64,000 nt of DNA from Yeosuana sp043876835. GTDB taxonomy: Bacteria; Bacteroidota; Bacteroidia; Flavobacteriales; Flavobacteriaceae. The position numbers and the translations under genes are program-made. Under the pieces are notes generated by a model. That model searched no databases. It was not told the origin of the DNA and saw only the letters and a program-made list of their open reading frames with translations. Positions 44,478 through 53,452 of the stretch are shown here, in pieces (positions within the stretch are counted from its first letter, which is position 1; each line of letters starts with the position of its first letter). Where the stretch lies: NCBI RefSeq assembly GCF_043876835.1, contig NZ_JBAWJZ010000004.1, positions 62,001 to 126,000 on the forward strand, written 5' to 3'.

Positions 44478-45785
44478 ATGGAGCATAATATAGCAGTAGG
44501 ATTAGACATAGGAACCACAAAAATTGTGGCCATGATTGGACGTAAAAATGAATACGGCAAAGTAGAGATTTTAGGAATTGGAAAATCTAAAAGCTTAGGT
44601 GTTCATCGTGGTGTAGTAAATAATATTACACAAACCATTCAATCTATCCAGCAGGCAGTTCAAGAAGCTGAAGCATCTTCAGAAATTAAAATTGAAGGTG
44701 TTACTGTTGGTATTGCTGGTCAGCACATTCGTAGTCTTCAACACAGTGATTATATCACCAGACCAAATTCTGACTTGGTAATTGATGAAAACGATATTGA
44801 TAAGCTTATCAATCAAGTTCACAAATTAGTGATGCTGCCAGGAGAAGAAATTATTCATGTGTTGCCACAAGAATATAAAGTTGATGGACAAGCTGAAATT
44901 AAGGAGCCTATTGGAATGTATGGTGGTCGTTTAGAAGCTAATTTTCATGTAGTAGTTGGCCAGGTGTCTTCTATAAGAAATATTGGGCGTTGTGTTCAAA
45001 GTGCTGGATTGAATTTAGAAGGGATTACACTAGAACCTTTAGCATCTGCAAACGCTGTGCTAAGTCAAGAAGAAAAAGAAGCAGGTGTAGCATTAATTGA
45101 TATAGGTGGAGGTACCACAGATTTAGCCATTTTTAGAGATGGAATCATTCGTCATACGGCGGTTATTCCGTTTGGTGGTAATGTGATTACTGAAGACATA
45201 AAAGAAGGTTGTTCAATCATAGAAAAGCAAGCTGAATTATTAAAAATAAAATTTGGTTCTGCTTGGCCAGGTGAAAATAAAGACAATGAAATTGTGTCTA
45301 TACCAGGATTACGAGGAAGAGAACCTAAAGAAATTACTTTAAAAAATCTATCAAAAATAATTCATGCCAGAGTGGTAGAAATTATTGAACAGGTTTATGT
45401 GGAAATAAAAAACTATGGACATGAAGAACAAAAGAAGAAATTAATCGCAGGCATAGTTTTAACAGGTGGCGGCAGTCAACTAAAACACTTAAAACAGTTG
45501 GTTGAATATATAACTGGAATGGATACCAGAATAGGTTACCCCAATGAGCATTTGGCAGGAGATAGTGATGACGATGTTACTAGCCCATTGTATGCAACAG
45601 CCGTTGGTTTGGTGTTAGACGGTTTAAAGCGACATGAAAGAAAACGTGCAGAGCAAATTGAAGAAGCAAAAAAAGATAATGCAAAGCCTCAGGAAATCAT
45701 TGAAGAAAAACCAACACAACCAAGAAGATCCTTTCTGGATAAGTTAACTGAACGAGTGAAAGACTTTTTAGATAACGCAGAATAG
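44478..45785 (+). CDS. ftsA: Cell division protein FtsA
   Basis: FtsA is an actin-like ATPase that tethers FtsZ to the membrane. The 435-residue product has the phosphate-1 motif GLDIGTTKIVAMIGR (residues 8-22), the 1C-domain region, the phosphate-2 motif LIDIGGGTTDLAIF (about 207) and the adenosine motif VLTGGGSQLKHL (about 325). The C-terminus (RSFLDKLTERVKDFLDN) is an amphipathic helix suited to membrane binding. It lies 75 bp before ftsZ. Confidence 0.96.
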   Translation: MEHNIAVGLDIGTTKIVAMIGRKNEYGKVEILGIGKSKSLGVHRGVVNNITQTIQSIQQAVQEAEASSEIKIEGVTVGIAGQHIRSLQHSDYITRPNSDLVIDENDIDKLINQVHKLVMLPGEEIIHVLPQEYKVDGQAEIKEPIGMYGGRLEANFHVVVGQVSSIRNIGRCVQSAGLNLEGITLEPLASANAVLSQEEKEAGVALIDIGGGTTDLAIFRDGIIRHTAVIPFGGNVITEDIKEGCSIIEKQAELLKIKFGSAWPGENKDNEIVSIPGLRGREPKEITLKNLSKIIHARVVEIIEQVYVEIKNYGHEEQKKKLIAGIVLTGGGSQLKHLKQLVEYITGMDTRIGYPNEHLAGDSDDDVTSPLYATAVGLVLDGLKRHERKRAEQIEEAKKDNAKPQEIIEEKPTQPRRSFLDKLTERVKDFLDNAE

Positions 45786-45860
45786 AAAAGAAAAATAAGA
45801 TCAAACCATCCATTGATAATAAAAAATAAAAATTAGTATAATACCAGTAAAACAGAATTT

Positions 45861-47822
45861 ATGAGCAGCAAAAAAGAATTCGAAAGTATAGCATTTGATT
45901 TACCAAAAAATCAATCAAATGTAATTAAAGTTATTGGTGTTGGAGGAGGTGGCAGTAATGCCATCAATCATATGTTCCAACAAGGCATTAAAGGAGTTGA
46001 TTTTTACATCTGTAATACAGATGCTCAAGCGCTTCAAAATAGTGGGGTACCTAATAAAATTCAATTAGGAGTTAATTTAACCGAAGGGCTAGGTGCTGGT
46101 GCAAATCCTCATGTTGGAGAGCAATCTGCAGTAGAAAGTTTCGAGGATATTTCAAATATGCTTGATACAAACACCAAAATGGTTTTTATTACTGCTGGAA
46201 TGGGTGGAGGAACTGGTACTGGTGCAGCTCCAATTATTGCTAAAATGGCTAAAGATTTAGATATTTTAACAGTAGGAATAGTAACGATGCCTTTTCAGTT
46301 TGAAGGTAAAATGCGTATAGAGCAAGCTCAAAAAGGTATTGAAAATTTAAGATCTGTTGTAGATTCTTTAATTGTAATAAACAACAATAAACTTCGTGAA
46401 GTTTATGGAAACCTTGGCTTTAAGGCAGGATTTTCAAAAGCTGATGAGGTGTTATCTACTGCTGCTCGTGGTATTGCTGAAGTTATTACACATCATTATA
46501 CACAAAACATCGATTTACGAGATGCTAAAACTGTGTTAAGTAATAGTGGGACAGCCATTATGGGTTCTGCTTTAGCTTCAGGGCAAAATCGTGCTCAAGA
46601 TGCTATTAGAAAAGCATTGGATTCACCATTGCTTAATGACAACAAGATTACTGGAGCTAAAAATGTATTGCTGCTTATAGTTTCAGGATCCCATGAAATC
46701 ACTATTGATGAAATAGGTGAAATTAACGATCACATTCAAAATGAAGCTGGTCATGGTGCTAATATCATTATGGGTGTTGGTGAAGATGAATCATTAGAAG
46801 AATCAATTGCTGTAACAATTATAGCAACAGGTTTTAATGTAGAGCAACAAGACGAAATTTCAAATACCGAAGTTAAAAAAGTGGTGCATTCTCTTGGTGA
46901 AGACCATGATTTTAAATCAAAAGAGCGTGAACCAGTAATTATTGCACCAGTAATTGAATTAGAGAAAAAAGAGCCACCAGTTCTTAAACATATTTTAGAT
47001 TTTGGTGATGTTTCAGAAGATTGTGTAGAAGAAAAAATTAAGGCTACAAAGAAAGAAGATGATATTAAAGATGATTTTGAACTGATACCAACTTCAGAAC
47101 TTATTAGAAATATTAAAGTGGTTTATGAAGAAGTTACTGCAAAAGTTCAAACCGAAGATGATTTCATAATTAAACCAGTAACAAAAATGTCTTCACCAGA
47201 GAAAAAGGTTATTGAAGATATTGAAGAAGAGCAACAAATCACCCTCACTTTTGATTTGCCACTTTCAAATAATGATGTTAATCAAGAAAAAAGCGAGGAT
47301 GTAATTGAGTATAAATTGGAAGAAGAAGTTAAAAAAATCTCTGTTAAAGATTATGTAGAACTTATTACAGTTACAGAAACCAATGAAAAAGGAGATGTTC
47401 GTTATGCTTTAGATGATTATATTGAAGTGGAATCTTCAATGAACAAGAAACAAACAAATGTTAAGGAAGAAGTAATTGAAGGTTTTGATAAGGAAATTGT
47501 TTTTGAAAAGAAAGTAATATCAAAAGTTGAAGAAGAAAAAACAGATGATGAAATCGATCCAATGAATAGCCCAATTTCAGATATGCTTAAAGAAAGAGCC
47601 GCAGAACGCAGGCGTAAAATGAAAGACTTCAATTATAAATTCAATAATGCTAAGATTGATGATATAGAAAAAGTCCCAGCCTATAAACGTCAAGGTGTAG
47701 ATTTAAAAGAAGTACAACATTCTTCAGAAACCGATATGTCTAGAACTAGTATTGGTACTGATGATAATGACGAAATACAATTGAGAAGCAACAATTCATT
47801 TTTACACGATAATGTTGACTAA
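45861..47822 (+). CDS. ftsZ: Cell division GTPase FtsZ, long-tailed form
   Basis: The 653-residue protein has the tubulin-like GTPase in the first 330 residues: GVGGGGSNAINHM (about 26-38) and the signature GMGGGTGTGAAPIIAKMA (about 113-130). A tail of some 320 residues follows, acidic and low in complexity, far longer than in E. coli (383 residues in total) as usual in Bacteroidota. A peptide VPAYKRQGVDL near residue 610 is the likely partner-binding motif, and it is not at the extreme C-terminus, which ends FLHDNVD. It is the last gene of the dcw cluster. Confidence 0.96.
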   Translation: MSSKKEFESIAFDLPKNQSNVIKVIGVGGGGSNAINHMFQQGIKGVDFYICNTDAQALQNSGVPNKIQLGVNLTEGLGAGANPHVGEQSAVESFEDISNMLDTNTKMVFITAGMGGGTGTGAAPIIAKMAKDLDILTVGIVTMPFQFEGKMRIEQAQKGIENLRSVVDSLIVINNNKLREVYGNLGFKAGFSKADEVLSTAARGIAEVITHHYTQNIDLRDAKTVLSNSGTAIMGSALASGQNRAQDAIRKALDSPLLNDNKITGAKNVLLLIVSGSHEITIDEIGEINDHIQNEAGHGANIIMGVGEDESLEESIAVTIIATGFNVEQQDEISNTEVKKVVHSLGEDHDFKSKEREPVIIAPVIELEKKEPPVLKHILDFGDVSEDCVEEKIKATKKEDDIKDDFELIPTSELIRNIKVVYEEVTAKVQTEDDFIIKPVTKMSSPEKKVIEDIEEEQQITLTFDLPLSNNDVNQEKSEDVIEYKLEEEVKKISVKDYVELITVTETNEKGDVRYALDDYIEVESSMNKKQTNVKEEVIEGFDKEIVFEKKVISKVEEEKTDDEIDPMNSPISDMLKERAAERRRKMKDFNYKFNNAKIDDIEKVPAYKRQGVDLKEVQHSSETDMSRTSIGTDDNDEIQLRSNNSFLHDNVD

Positions 47823-47853
47823 AGAGTAACTGTTTAACCTACAAATATTTAGT

Positions 47854-47889
47854 AAACCCGAAAAGTTCCCTCAGCTTTCGGGTTTTTTT
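47854..47889 (+). terminator. Terminator after ftsZ
   Basis: AAACCCGAAA (47854-47863) pairs with TTTCGGGTTT (47876-47885) and is followed by a T-run. It closes the dcw transcript 32 bp past the ftsZ stop. Confidence 0.88.
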
Positions 47890-47920
47890 ATTTATTCAAA
47901 ATTTTGTAAAAGAGCAAAGG

Positions 47921-47948
47921 TTCAAAACTTAATTTCTTAGTATCTTCG
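47921..47948 (+). promoter_or_regulatory. Predicted promoter of the yqeY gene
   Basis: TTC (47921-47923), a 17-bp spacer and TATCTTCG (47941-47948) approximate the flavobacterial consensus, 26 bp before the ATG at 47975. Confidence 0.45.
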
Positions 47949-47974
47949 CATTCTAATAATTATTTACAAAAAAA

Positions 47975-48424
47975 ATGAGTTTACAACAAGATATCATGAC
48001 CGCAATGAAAATTGCAATGAAGGAGAAGAATACTACAGCTTTAACAGCATTAAGATCTGTAAAATCAGCAATTTTGTTAGCACAAACAGAAACAGGTGCA
48101 AGTGATGAATTAACTCAAGAGCAAGAGCTTAAAATACTTCAAAAGCAAGTTAAACAACGTAAGGATAGTGCAGCAATTTATTTAACGCAAGGAAGAGAAG
48201 ATTTAGCTGAGCCAGAATTAGCAGAAGCAGAAATTATCAGTCAATTTTTGCCAGAAGCTATGACTGAAGAAGAGATTGCAAAAGTTGTTTTGCAAACCAT
48301 TCAAAAAGTTGGGGCACAAGGCATGAAAGATATGGGTAAAGTAATGGGAATTGTAAGTAGAGAATTGGCAGGAAAAGCAGATGGAAAAACCATCTCAAAC
48401 ATTGTAAAAGAAAACTTATCTTAA
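47975..48424 (+). CDS. yqeY: GatB/YqeY domain protein
   Basis: The 149-residue all-helical protein belongs to the YqeY family, which shares the tRNA-binding tail domain of the GatB amidotransferase subunit. Characteristic parts are ALRSVKSAILLAQTE at the N-terminus and GMKDMGKVMGIVSRELAGKADG near the C-terminus. Its cellular role is not established, though a tRNA-linked one is presumed. It stands between ftsZ and tRNA-Arg. Confidence 0.9.
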   Translation: MSLQQDIMTAMKIAMKEKNTTALTALRSVKSAILLAQTETGASDELTQEQELKILQKQVKQRKDSAAIYLTQGREDLAEPELAEAEIISQFLPEAMTEEEIAKVVLQTIQKVGAQGMKDMGKVMGIVSRELAGKADGKTISNIVKENLS

Positions 48425-48448
48425 TATTATCTTTTTTCTAAAAAATAA

Positions 48449-48522
48449 GGCTGCGTAGTTCAACTGGATAGAATATCAGATTTCGGCTCTGAGGGTTGGG
48501 GGTTCGAATCCCTTCGCGGTCA
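48449..48522 (+). tRNA. tRNA-Arg (UCG)
   Basis: The 74-base cloverleaf has acceptor GGCTGCG/CGCGGTC with G-U pairs, anticodon arm TCAGA-TTTCGGC-TCTGA with anticodon TCG, and T-arm GGGGG-TTCGAAT-CCCTT. CCA is not encoded. It would read the CGA and related arginine codons. Confidence 0.95.
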
Positions 48523-48528
48523 CTAATT

Positions 48529-48570
48529 AAATCCTAATGTATTAAATAATTAATGCGTTAGGATTTTTAT
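48529..48570 (+). terminator. Terminator after tRNA-Arg
   Basis: AAATCCTAA (48529-48537) pairs with TTAGGATTT (48558-48566), followed by TTAT. The loop is long and itself AT-rich. Confidence 0.7.
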
Positions 48571-48715
48571 TTAATTATGCTTCTTTTCAACAATTAAATT
48601 GAAAATTCATTCACTTTTGGCTAAAGTACTTGTGTTATATTTATACTTTTAGTAAAGCATACCATTTTTTGAATTTTTACTTTGTAATTTTAGTAATTAA
48701 ATAACGTATAATATA

Positions 48716-49567
48716 ATGCTAAGTCTCTTATTAATAGAAAAATATACATTAGGAAGTAAAATTATTCTTGGAATTTTTTTTGCAATACTATTATATATGC
48801 TCCTTCAATTTGCTGTCAAATTATTGGAAATGGGTTATGTTTTGAAATATAAAAAACCTTTTTTTGTTCATTTTTATACATTTTTAAGAAAATTAAGTCC
48901 ACAACAAAAAGACATTTTAAAAAATCAGTTTGCTTTTTATAATAAACTATCTAAAAAAAATAAGAGCTATTTTGAACATAGAGTAGCATCATTTATTAAT
49001 GATAAAGATTTTATAGGCAGAAACGGTGTAGTTATTACAGATGAGATGAAGGTTTTAATAACATCGACATCGATTATGCTAACTTTTGGCTTTAGAGATT
49101 TTTATATTGGTTTGATTAACAAAATAGTTGTGTACCCTGAAAAATTCTATTCAAAAACCAATCAAAACTATCATAAAGGAGAGTTTAACCCAAAACTAAA
49201 AGCACTTGTTATTTCTTGGGTAGACTTTAAATTAGGATATCAAATTTCAAAAGATAATATTAACCTTGGAATCCATGAATTTGTACACGCCATACACTTA
49301 AATAGCTTAAATGAACGTGATATAAGTTCAACAATCTTTAGTGATACTTTTAAAGAGTTGACAGATACGCTATCAAATAATCCATTATTAAGAAATCAAC
49401 TAGCAGAATCGCATTACATTAGAAAGTATGCCTTTACCAATCAATTTGAATTTCTTGCTGTTGTAATTGAGAGCTTTATTGAAACACCTCATGAATTTAA
49501 AGTTCAATTTCCTGAGGTTTATTTTAAGATAAGACAGATGTTAAATTTTAATTTTGCAGGATATTAA
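48716..49567 (+). CDS. M90/MtfA-like zinc metallopeptidase, membrane-anchored
   Basis: The 283-residue protein has an N-terminal membrane helix (about residues 12-35) and then a soluble domain of the MtfA (peptidase_M90) family. Zinc-binding HEFVH (about residue 184, in LGIHEFVHAIHL) and the downstream EFLAVVIESFIETP (gluzincin-type Glu) are visible. MtfA of E. coli interacts with the Mlc repressor; that link cannot be assumed here because the Bacteroidota protein is anchored and in another context. The gene stands alone. Confidence 0.85.
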   Translation: MLSLLLIEKYTLGSKIILGIFFAILLYMLLQFAVKLLEMGYVLKYKKPFFVHFYTFLRKLSPQQKDILKNQFAFYNKLSKKNKSYFEHRVASFINDKDFIGRNGVVITDEMKVLITSTSIMLTFGFRDFYIGLINKIVVYPEKFYSKTNQNYHKGEFNPKLKALVISWVDFKLGYQISKDNINLGIHEFVHAIHLNSLNERDISSTIFSDTFKELTDTLSNNPLLRNQLAESHYIRKYAFTNQFEFLAVVIESFIETPHEFKVQFPEVYFKIRQMLNFNFAGY

Positions 49568-49594
49568 GATATAATAAATTAGTAAATAGTCTTA

Positions 49595-49795
49595 TTATTG
49601 ACTATTTACCAATTTACCATTTTTAAATTTTCCTAAAATTATAACTTCTTTACTTCTTTCGTATTCCTTTGCAGCGCGAAGCATTTGGTCACTGCTATCT
49701 CTTCTAATTTTTACTCCAGTATTTGAATTTTTATTTCTAATTTCAATATAATATCCATCTCTAAGTTCTGCGGGTTTAGTTGCAGGTCTTCCCAT
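49595..49795 (-). CDS. Small conserved-looking protein, unknown
   Basis: This 66-residue basic protein starts MGRPATKPAELRDGYYIEIR, has no membrane segment, and alternates short strands and one helix (SSDQMLRAAKEYERSK). The start motif with GRPATKP looks like an AT-hook-type tail, so DNA or RNA binding is conceivable. I recall similar small proteins in flavobacterial genomes, without assigned function. The reading frame shows normal codon use and sits in an otherwise gene-free gap. Confidence 0.65.
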   Translation of the reverse strand: MGRPATKPAELRDGYYIEIRNKNSNTGVKIRRDSSDQMLRAAKEYERSKEVIILGKFKNGKLVNSQ

Positions 49796-50094
49796 AATAA
49801 ATCAAGCTTTTAAACAATTAAAACCTTTGGGTTTTTAATGTTGTTAATAAATCTAAAAAAAATGATTGTTATAAATCAAGTCACGCAATATAGTTAAAAC
49901 TTATTCATTTAAAAGAATAAAAACAAGATATAGTATATTATTTAATTATTCCTAAATAGTTGTTATCAATCAAATGAACATAATTTCATTATTTATGGAA
50001 TTATGTAAACAAGATTTTGTTTAAAAAATTGTTTTAAAAACAGATTTTCTAATTATGAAAAGTTGATGGGTTTTAGCTTCCTTCAAAAAAATAT
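49796..50094. other. AT-rich gap, no gene seen
   Basis: The 299 bp have no open frame with coding character. One inverted repeat, CATAATT/AATTATG (about 49979-50006), may end the rpe transcript, though it lacks a T-run. Confidence 0.5.
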
Positions 50095-50757
50095 TTATGA
50101 ATTTGCTACTTCTTTTAAATTTTTAATAGTTTCTAATGGCTTAGCGCTTTTAAATACAAAACTACCGGCTACTAATACATCTGCGCCAGCATCAGTCAAT
50201 TTTTTAGCATTTGAATTAGAAACACCACCATCGACTTCAATAAGGGTTGAAGCTCCTTTTTTATTAATTAACTCTTTAAGTTGAATGATTTTGTTATAGG
50301 TATTTTCAATAAAACTTTGCCCTCCAAAACCTGGGTTAACACTCATAATAAGAACCAAATCTATATCATTAATTGTGTCTTCTAAAACATTAATATTTGT
50401 ATGCGGATTTAAGGCTACACCAGCTTTCATACCTTCAGCTTTTATGGCTTGAAGCGTTCTATGAAGATGATTACATGCTTCATAATGTACAGTTAAAATA
50501 TTGCTCCCTAAATCAGCAAACGTTTTAATATATCTGTCAGGATCAATAATCATTAAATGTACATCTACTGGTTTTTTAGTATGCTTTGTTATGGCACTTA
50601 AAACTGGCATTCCATATGAAATGTTAGGTACAAAAACGCCATCCATAATATCAATATGAAACCAATCTGCATCACTTTGATTAACCATTTCAATATCTCT
50701 TTGAAGATTGCCAAAATCTGCTGCTAAAAGTGAAGGTGCTATAAGTTTAGAACTCAT
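50095..50757 (-). CDS. rpe: Ribulose-phosphate 3-epimerase
   Basis: Rpe interconverts ribulose 5-phosphate and xylulose 5-phosphate in the pentose phosphate pathway. The 220-residue TIM barrel carries IAPSLLAADFGNLQRDI at the start, FHIDIMDGVFVPN (metal ligands, about 33), HLMI (about 68), SVNPGFGGQSF (about 140) and EVDGGVSN (about 173). A TATTTTTG box (50787-50780) 22 bp upstream is its likely promoter, placed just after the rpoD terminator. Confidence 0.96.
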   Translation of the reverse strand: MSSKLIAPSLLAADFGNLQRDIEMVNQSDADWFHIDIMDGVFVPNISYGMPVLSAITKHTKKPVDVHLMIIDPDRYIKTFADLGSNILTVHYEACNHLHRTLQAIKAEGMKAGVALNPHTNINVLEDTINDIDLVLIMSVNPGFGGQSFIENTYNKIIQLKELINKKGASTLIEVDGGVSNSNAKKLTDAGADVLVAGSFVFKSAKPLETIKNLKEVANS

Positions 50758-50779
50758 TGTTTAATTTAAATTTGTTTGA

Positions 50780-50787
50780 CAAAAATA
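50780..50787 (-). promoter_or_regulatory. Predicted promoter of rpe
   Basis: TATTTTTG on the minus strand fits TAnnTTTG and lies 22 bp before the rpe ATG. No TTG is found at the right spacing, as the region overlaps the rpoD terminator. Confidence 0.5.
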
Positions 50788-50800
50788 GTATAAAAAAACA

Positions 50801-50825
50801 AACCCTCGGTAATCAGCCGAGGGTT
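50801..50825 (-). terminator. Terminator of rpoD
   Basis: AACCCTCGG (50801-50809) pairs with CCGAGGGTT (50817-50825). On the minus strand it is followed by TTTGTTTTTTTAT. It lies about 70 bp past the rpoD stop. Confidence 0.9.
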
Positions 50826-50893
50826 CTTTCATCAATCAAAAAACGAACAGTTATGTTTTAACTGTTTGTAACTGTAATAGAATACAAATATAG

Positions 50894-51757
50894 TTATCCT
50901 AAATAAGTTTTTAAAATTTTACTTCTAGAAGTATGTTTTAATCGTCTAATAGCTTTTTCTTTAATTTGACGAACACGTTCGCGTGTTAAGTCAAATGTTT
51001 CACCAATTTCTTCTAAAGTCATTGGGTGTTGATTTCCTAAACCAAAATATAAACGAATAACGTCTGCTTCACGAGGTGTTAAAGTTTCTAAAGCACGTTC
51101 AATTTCTGTACGCAACGATTCATGCAATAACTCTCTATCTGGGTTTGGAGATTCTCCACTATTTAAAACGTCGTATAAGTTTGAGTCTTCACCTTCTACT
51201 AATGGTGCATCCATACTTACGTGACGACCTGAGTTTTTCATAGACTCTTTAACATCGTTAATAGTCATATCTAACTCTTTTGCAATCTCTTCAGCACTTG
51301 GTGGACGCTCGTGTGATTGTTCTAAAAAGGCGAATGTTTTATTGATTTTATTAATAGAACCAATTTTATTTAAAGGTAAACGTACAATACGGGATTGTTC
51401 GGCCAATGCTTGAAGAATGGATTGACGAATCCACCAAACAGCATACGAAATGAATTTAAATCCACGAGTTTCATCAAAACGTTGAGCCGCTTTAATTAAA
51501 CCTAAATTTCCTTCATTAATTAAATCTGGTAGTGTTAAACCTTGGTTTTGATATTGCTTCGCTACCGAAACTACGAAACGTAAATTAGCTTTTGTCAATT
51601 TCTCTAAAGCGGCTTGGTCACCAGCCTTAATACGTTGTGCTAATTCTACTTCTTCGTCTGCGGTAATTAAGTCAACTTTTCCAATTTCTTGAAGATATTT
51701 ATCTAACGAAGCGGTCTCTCTGTTAGTTACCTGCTTCGTAATTTTAAGTTGTCTCAT
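50894..51757 (-). CDS. rpoD: Primary sigma factor RpoD/SigA, short Bacteroidota form
   Basis: This housekeeping sigma factor has 287 residues and lacks region 1.1 of proteobacterial sigma-70. Region 1.2 (SLDKYLQEIGKVDLITADEE), region 2 with DLINEGNLGLIKAAQRFDE and FISYAVWWIRQSI, region 3 and region 4.2 (TLEEIGETFDLTRERVRQIK) are all present. It should recognise the TTG/TAnnTTTG promoters seen across the window. Unlike its neighbours it has a strong Shine-Dalgarno sequence, AGGAGAA (51770-51764), 6 bases before the ATG. Confidence 0.97.
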   Translation of the reverse strand: MRQLKITKQVTNRETASLDKYLQEIGKVDLITADEEVELAQRIKAGDQAALEKLTKANLRFVVSVAKQYQNQGLTLPDLINEGNLGLIKAAQRFDETRGFKFISYAVWWIRQSILQALAEQSRIVRLPLNKIGSINKINKTFAFLEQSHERPPSAEEIAKELDMTINDVKESMKNSGRHVSMDAPLVEGEDSNLYDVLNSGESPNPDRELLHESLRTEIERALETLTPREADVIRLYFGLGNQHPMTLEEIGETFDLTRERVRQIKEKAIRRLKHTSRSKILKTYLG

Positions 51758-51763
51758 TTAATG

Positions 51764-51770
51764 TTCTCCT
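51764..51770 (-). promoter_or_regulatory. Strong Shine-Dalgarno sequence of rpoD
   Basis: AGGAGAA, spaced 6 bases from ATG, is a near-perfect anti-16S match. Genes in this window otherwise start after A-rich sequence without such a motif, as usual in Bacteroidota. Confidence 0.8.
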
Positions 51771-51839
51771 GTAATTTTTTAAGTGAATTTTATTTACTAT
51801 GTAGTTATACGTAATAAAGATTGTTTTTGTTACAAGAAA

Positions 51840-52220
51840 TTAAATTTTTATTAAATTTTTATTGTTTAAATTAAGTTCGTCCATCATTTCATGGGTAAAT
51901 TTATAATGGCCTTTGGTTGTGATTATTCTGAATTTATATGATTTTAAATTGCTTAATGCATTTAAAAATAACCATTTAGATTTTAATAGCTTTGGTTTTT
52001 CTGATTTTAAACTAAGCTCGAAATAATGCTTTTGCCCTTCTTTTTCAGCAACTATGTCTGGAGTAATATTAATATCACTTCCTACTTTGCTAAAAGATTT
52101 AGGTGTCTCATAACCTTCTGTATCCGCTCTAATGTTTTCGTAACCTCTTTTTTCAAGATAGTCTACCGATTCGTTTAAAATATCTGAATATTTTTCTTTG
52201 TCTGTATAAGTCATTCTCAT
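51840..52220 (-). CDS. Small protein with possible PD-(D/E)XK-like core
   Basis: From the ATG at 52220 the product has 126 residues; a longer frame to 52259 adds a low-quality N-terminus. The middle reads NITPDIVAEKEGQKHYFELS followed by LKSEK, resembling the Asp ... Glu-x-Lys hairpin of the PD-(D/E)XK nuclease fold, with a helix before it (ESVDYLEKRGYENIRAD). Only the pattern supports this, and the second acidic-lysine spacing is not ideal. It lies between rpoD and the HTH gene and may be a small Holliday-resolvase-like or accessory protein. Function unknown. Confidence 0.55.
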   Translation of the reverse strand: MRMTYTDKEKYSDILNESVDYLEKRGYENIRADTEGYETPKSFSKVGSDINITPDIVAEKEGQKHYFELSLKSEKPKLLKSKWLFLNALSNLKSYKFRIITTKGHYKFTHEMMDELNLNNKNLIKI

Positions 52221-52281
52221 AATATAATGAAAATGAGGAGAAAAGCAAGTTTTTAACAAGGTTTAACTTTTGATTTATTTT

Positions 52282-53283
52282 TTATTCAAAATCAAAAGTG
52301 TCATTGTCTAATATAATCCGGTTTCTTAATCTATTAATTTTTTGATGCATTCTATTAAAAAATAGTGACCTGTCTTTTTCGCCTGCATTAACTAATAGTT
52401 TAGAAATACTCATTTGTTTTTCAAAAAACTCATACATAAGTTCGCAAGTTGGCTGATGTTCAATTTTAAAATAGCTAATTACAGTAAAAGGTGTAAAGAA
52501 GACTTTTTGATAGGGTGTTTTTACCATAATTGTATTACTCATGGTATGAATATCATTAATATATAGATTATAAATAGCTTTGTTTTTTGAACCAAATAAG
52601 CATTGTTGAATAGCTTGTTTTTCAATTAGATGAATTACATCTTCAATGTCATTACAAATAAGTAATGCTAATTCTTTTGAAAGTGCACCAGATTCAAAAT
52701 AATATAAAACTTGCTGTAATGTGCCATTAATTGTGGTGTTGTTCCAAATCTCTGTAATGTTTATGTCCTTATAAACTTCACCTAATTTAAAAGCGCTTTC
52801 AAGTAATGAATCTGGTACGCTTTTTATAAAATCATCAAAAGATACCTTGTTTTTTGTCATGGATGTGTCAACATCTTTTAGCCATACGTAAATTTTATAA
52901 CGTGATAAAAATGAATCTTTTAGTGTGTGAAATAGTGGAATGTCTTTAGCAGAATATATTATAGAAGCACTCTTTAACTTAGTTAAAGGTAAAACATTGT
53001 TAAGTGATTGATTTAACCACATTTCAAGACCTTTTTTGTCATGAATAGGAGGTGATAATTCAGTAAGAATTGAGTTTTGATTACCAACCTCAAACAAATT
53101 ATTTAATGAAATTTTATAGTGTTTTGCTAATTTAACCCCTTCTTCTAGGGTAAGACTTGTTTTTGAGTTAATGCGTCTATATGCGGCATCATAGCCTATA
53201 TCTAAAACATCAGCTATTTCTTCTACAAATGAAGAGTTATTTTGAGATTTTGACTTTAAGTACTGTATAAATTGCTCTTGCAT
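52282..53283 (-). CDS. HTH-domain regulator, unknown family
   Basis: The 333-residue protein has an N-terminal helix-turn-helix of XRE type (about residues 15-62: EEIADVLDIGYDAAYRRIN, then LTLEEGVKLAKHY) followed by 260 residues with no motif I know. The long C-terminal region is helical, without membrane segments, and could sense a ligand. It is divergent from the 53453 lipoprotein gene over a 169-bp gap, a layout typical of a regulator and its target, but no operator was identified. Confidence 0.65.
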   Translation of the reverse strand: MQEQFIQYLKSKSQNNSSFVEEIADVLDIGYDAAYRRINSKTSLTLEEGVKLAKHYKISLNNLFEVGNQNSILTELSPPIHDKKGLEMWLNQSLNNVLPLTKLKSASIIYSAKDIPLFHTLKDSFLSRYKIYVWLKDVDTSMTKNKVSFDDFIKSVPDSLLESAFKLGEVYKDINITEIWNNTTINGTLQQVLYYFESGALSKELALLICNDIEDVIHLIEKQAIQQCLFGSKNKAIYNLYINDIHTMSNTIMVKTPYQKVFFTPFTVISYFKIEHQPTCELMYEFFEKQMSISKLLVNAGEKDRSLFFNRMHQKINRLRNRIILDNDTFDFE

Positions 53284-53452
53284 TTTTTGAGAATTTACAA
53301 GTAGGTTTTTGGAAGACTTTGTGAAATTTAAGAAAAATAATTCTAATTATCTGTTTTTTAGTCAAATGGTTATCAAATATTGCAAACTACATTTACTATG
53401 CTAACCAGTCATGCTGTTTAATAAAAATACATGATTTTAAAAACAATAAATT

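Noticed and set aside
48449..48522. Damaged tRNA because of several G-U pairs
   Set aside because: All stems close with Watson-Crick or G-U pairs and all loops have correct size; treated as functional.
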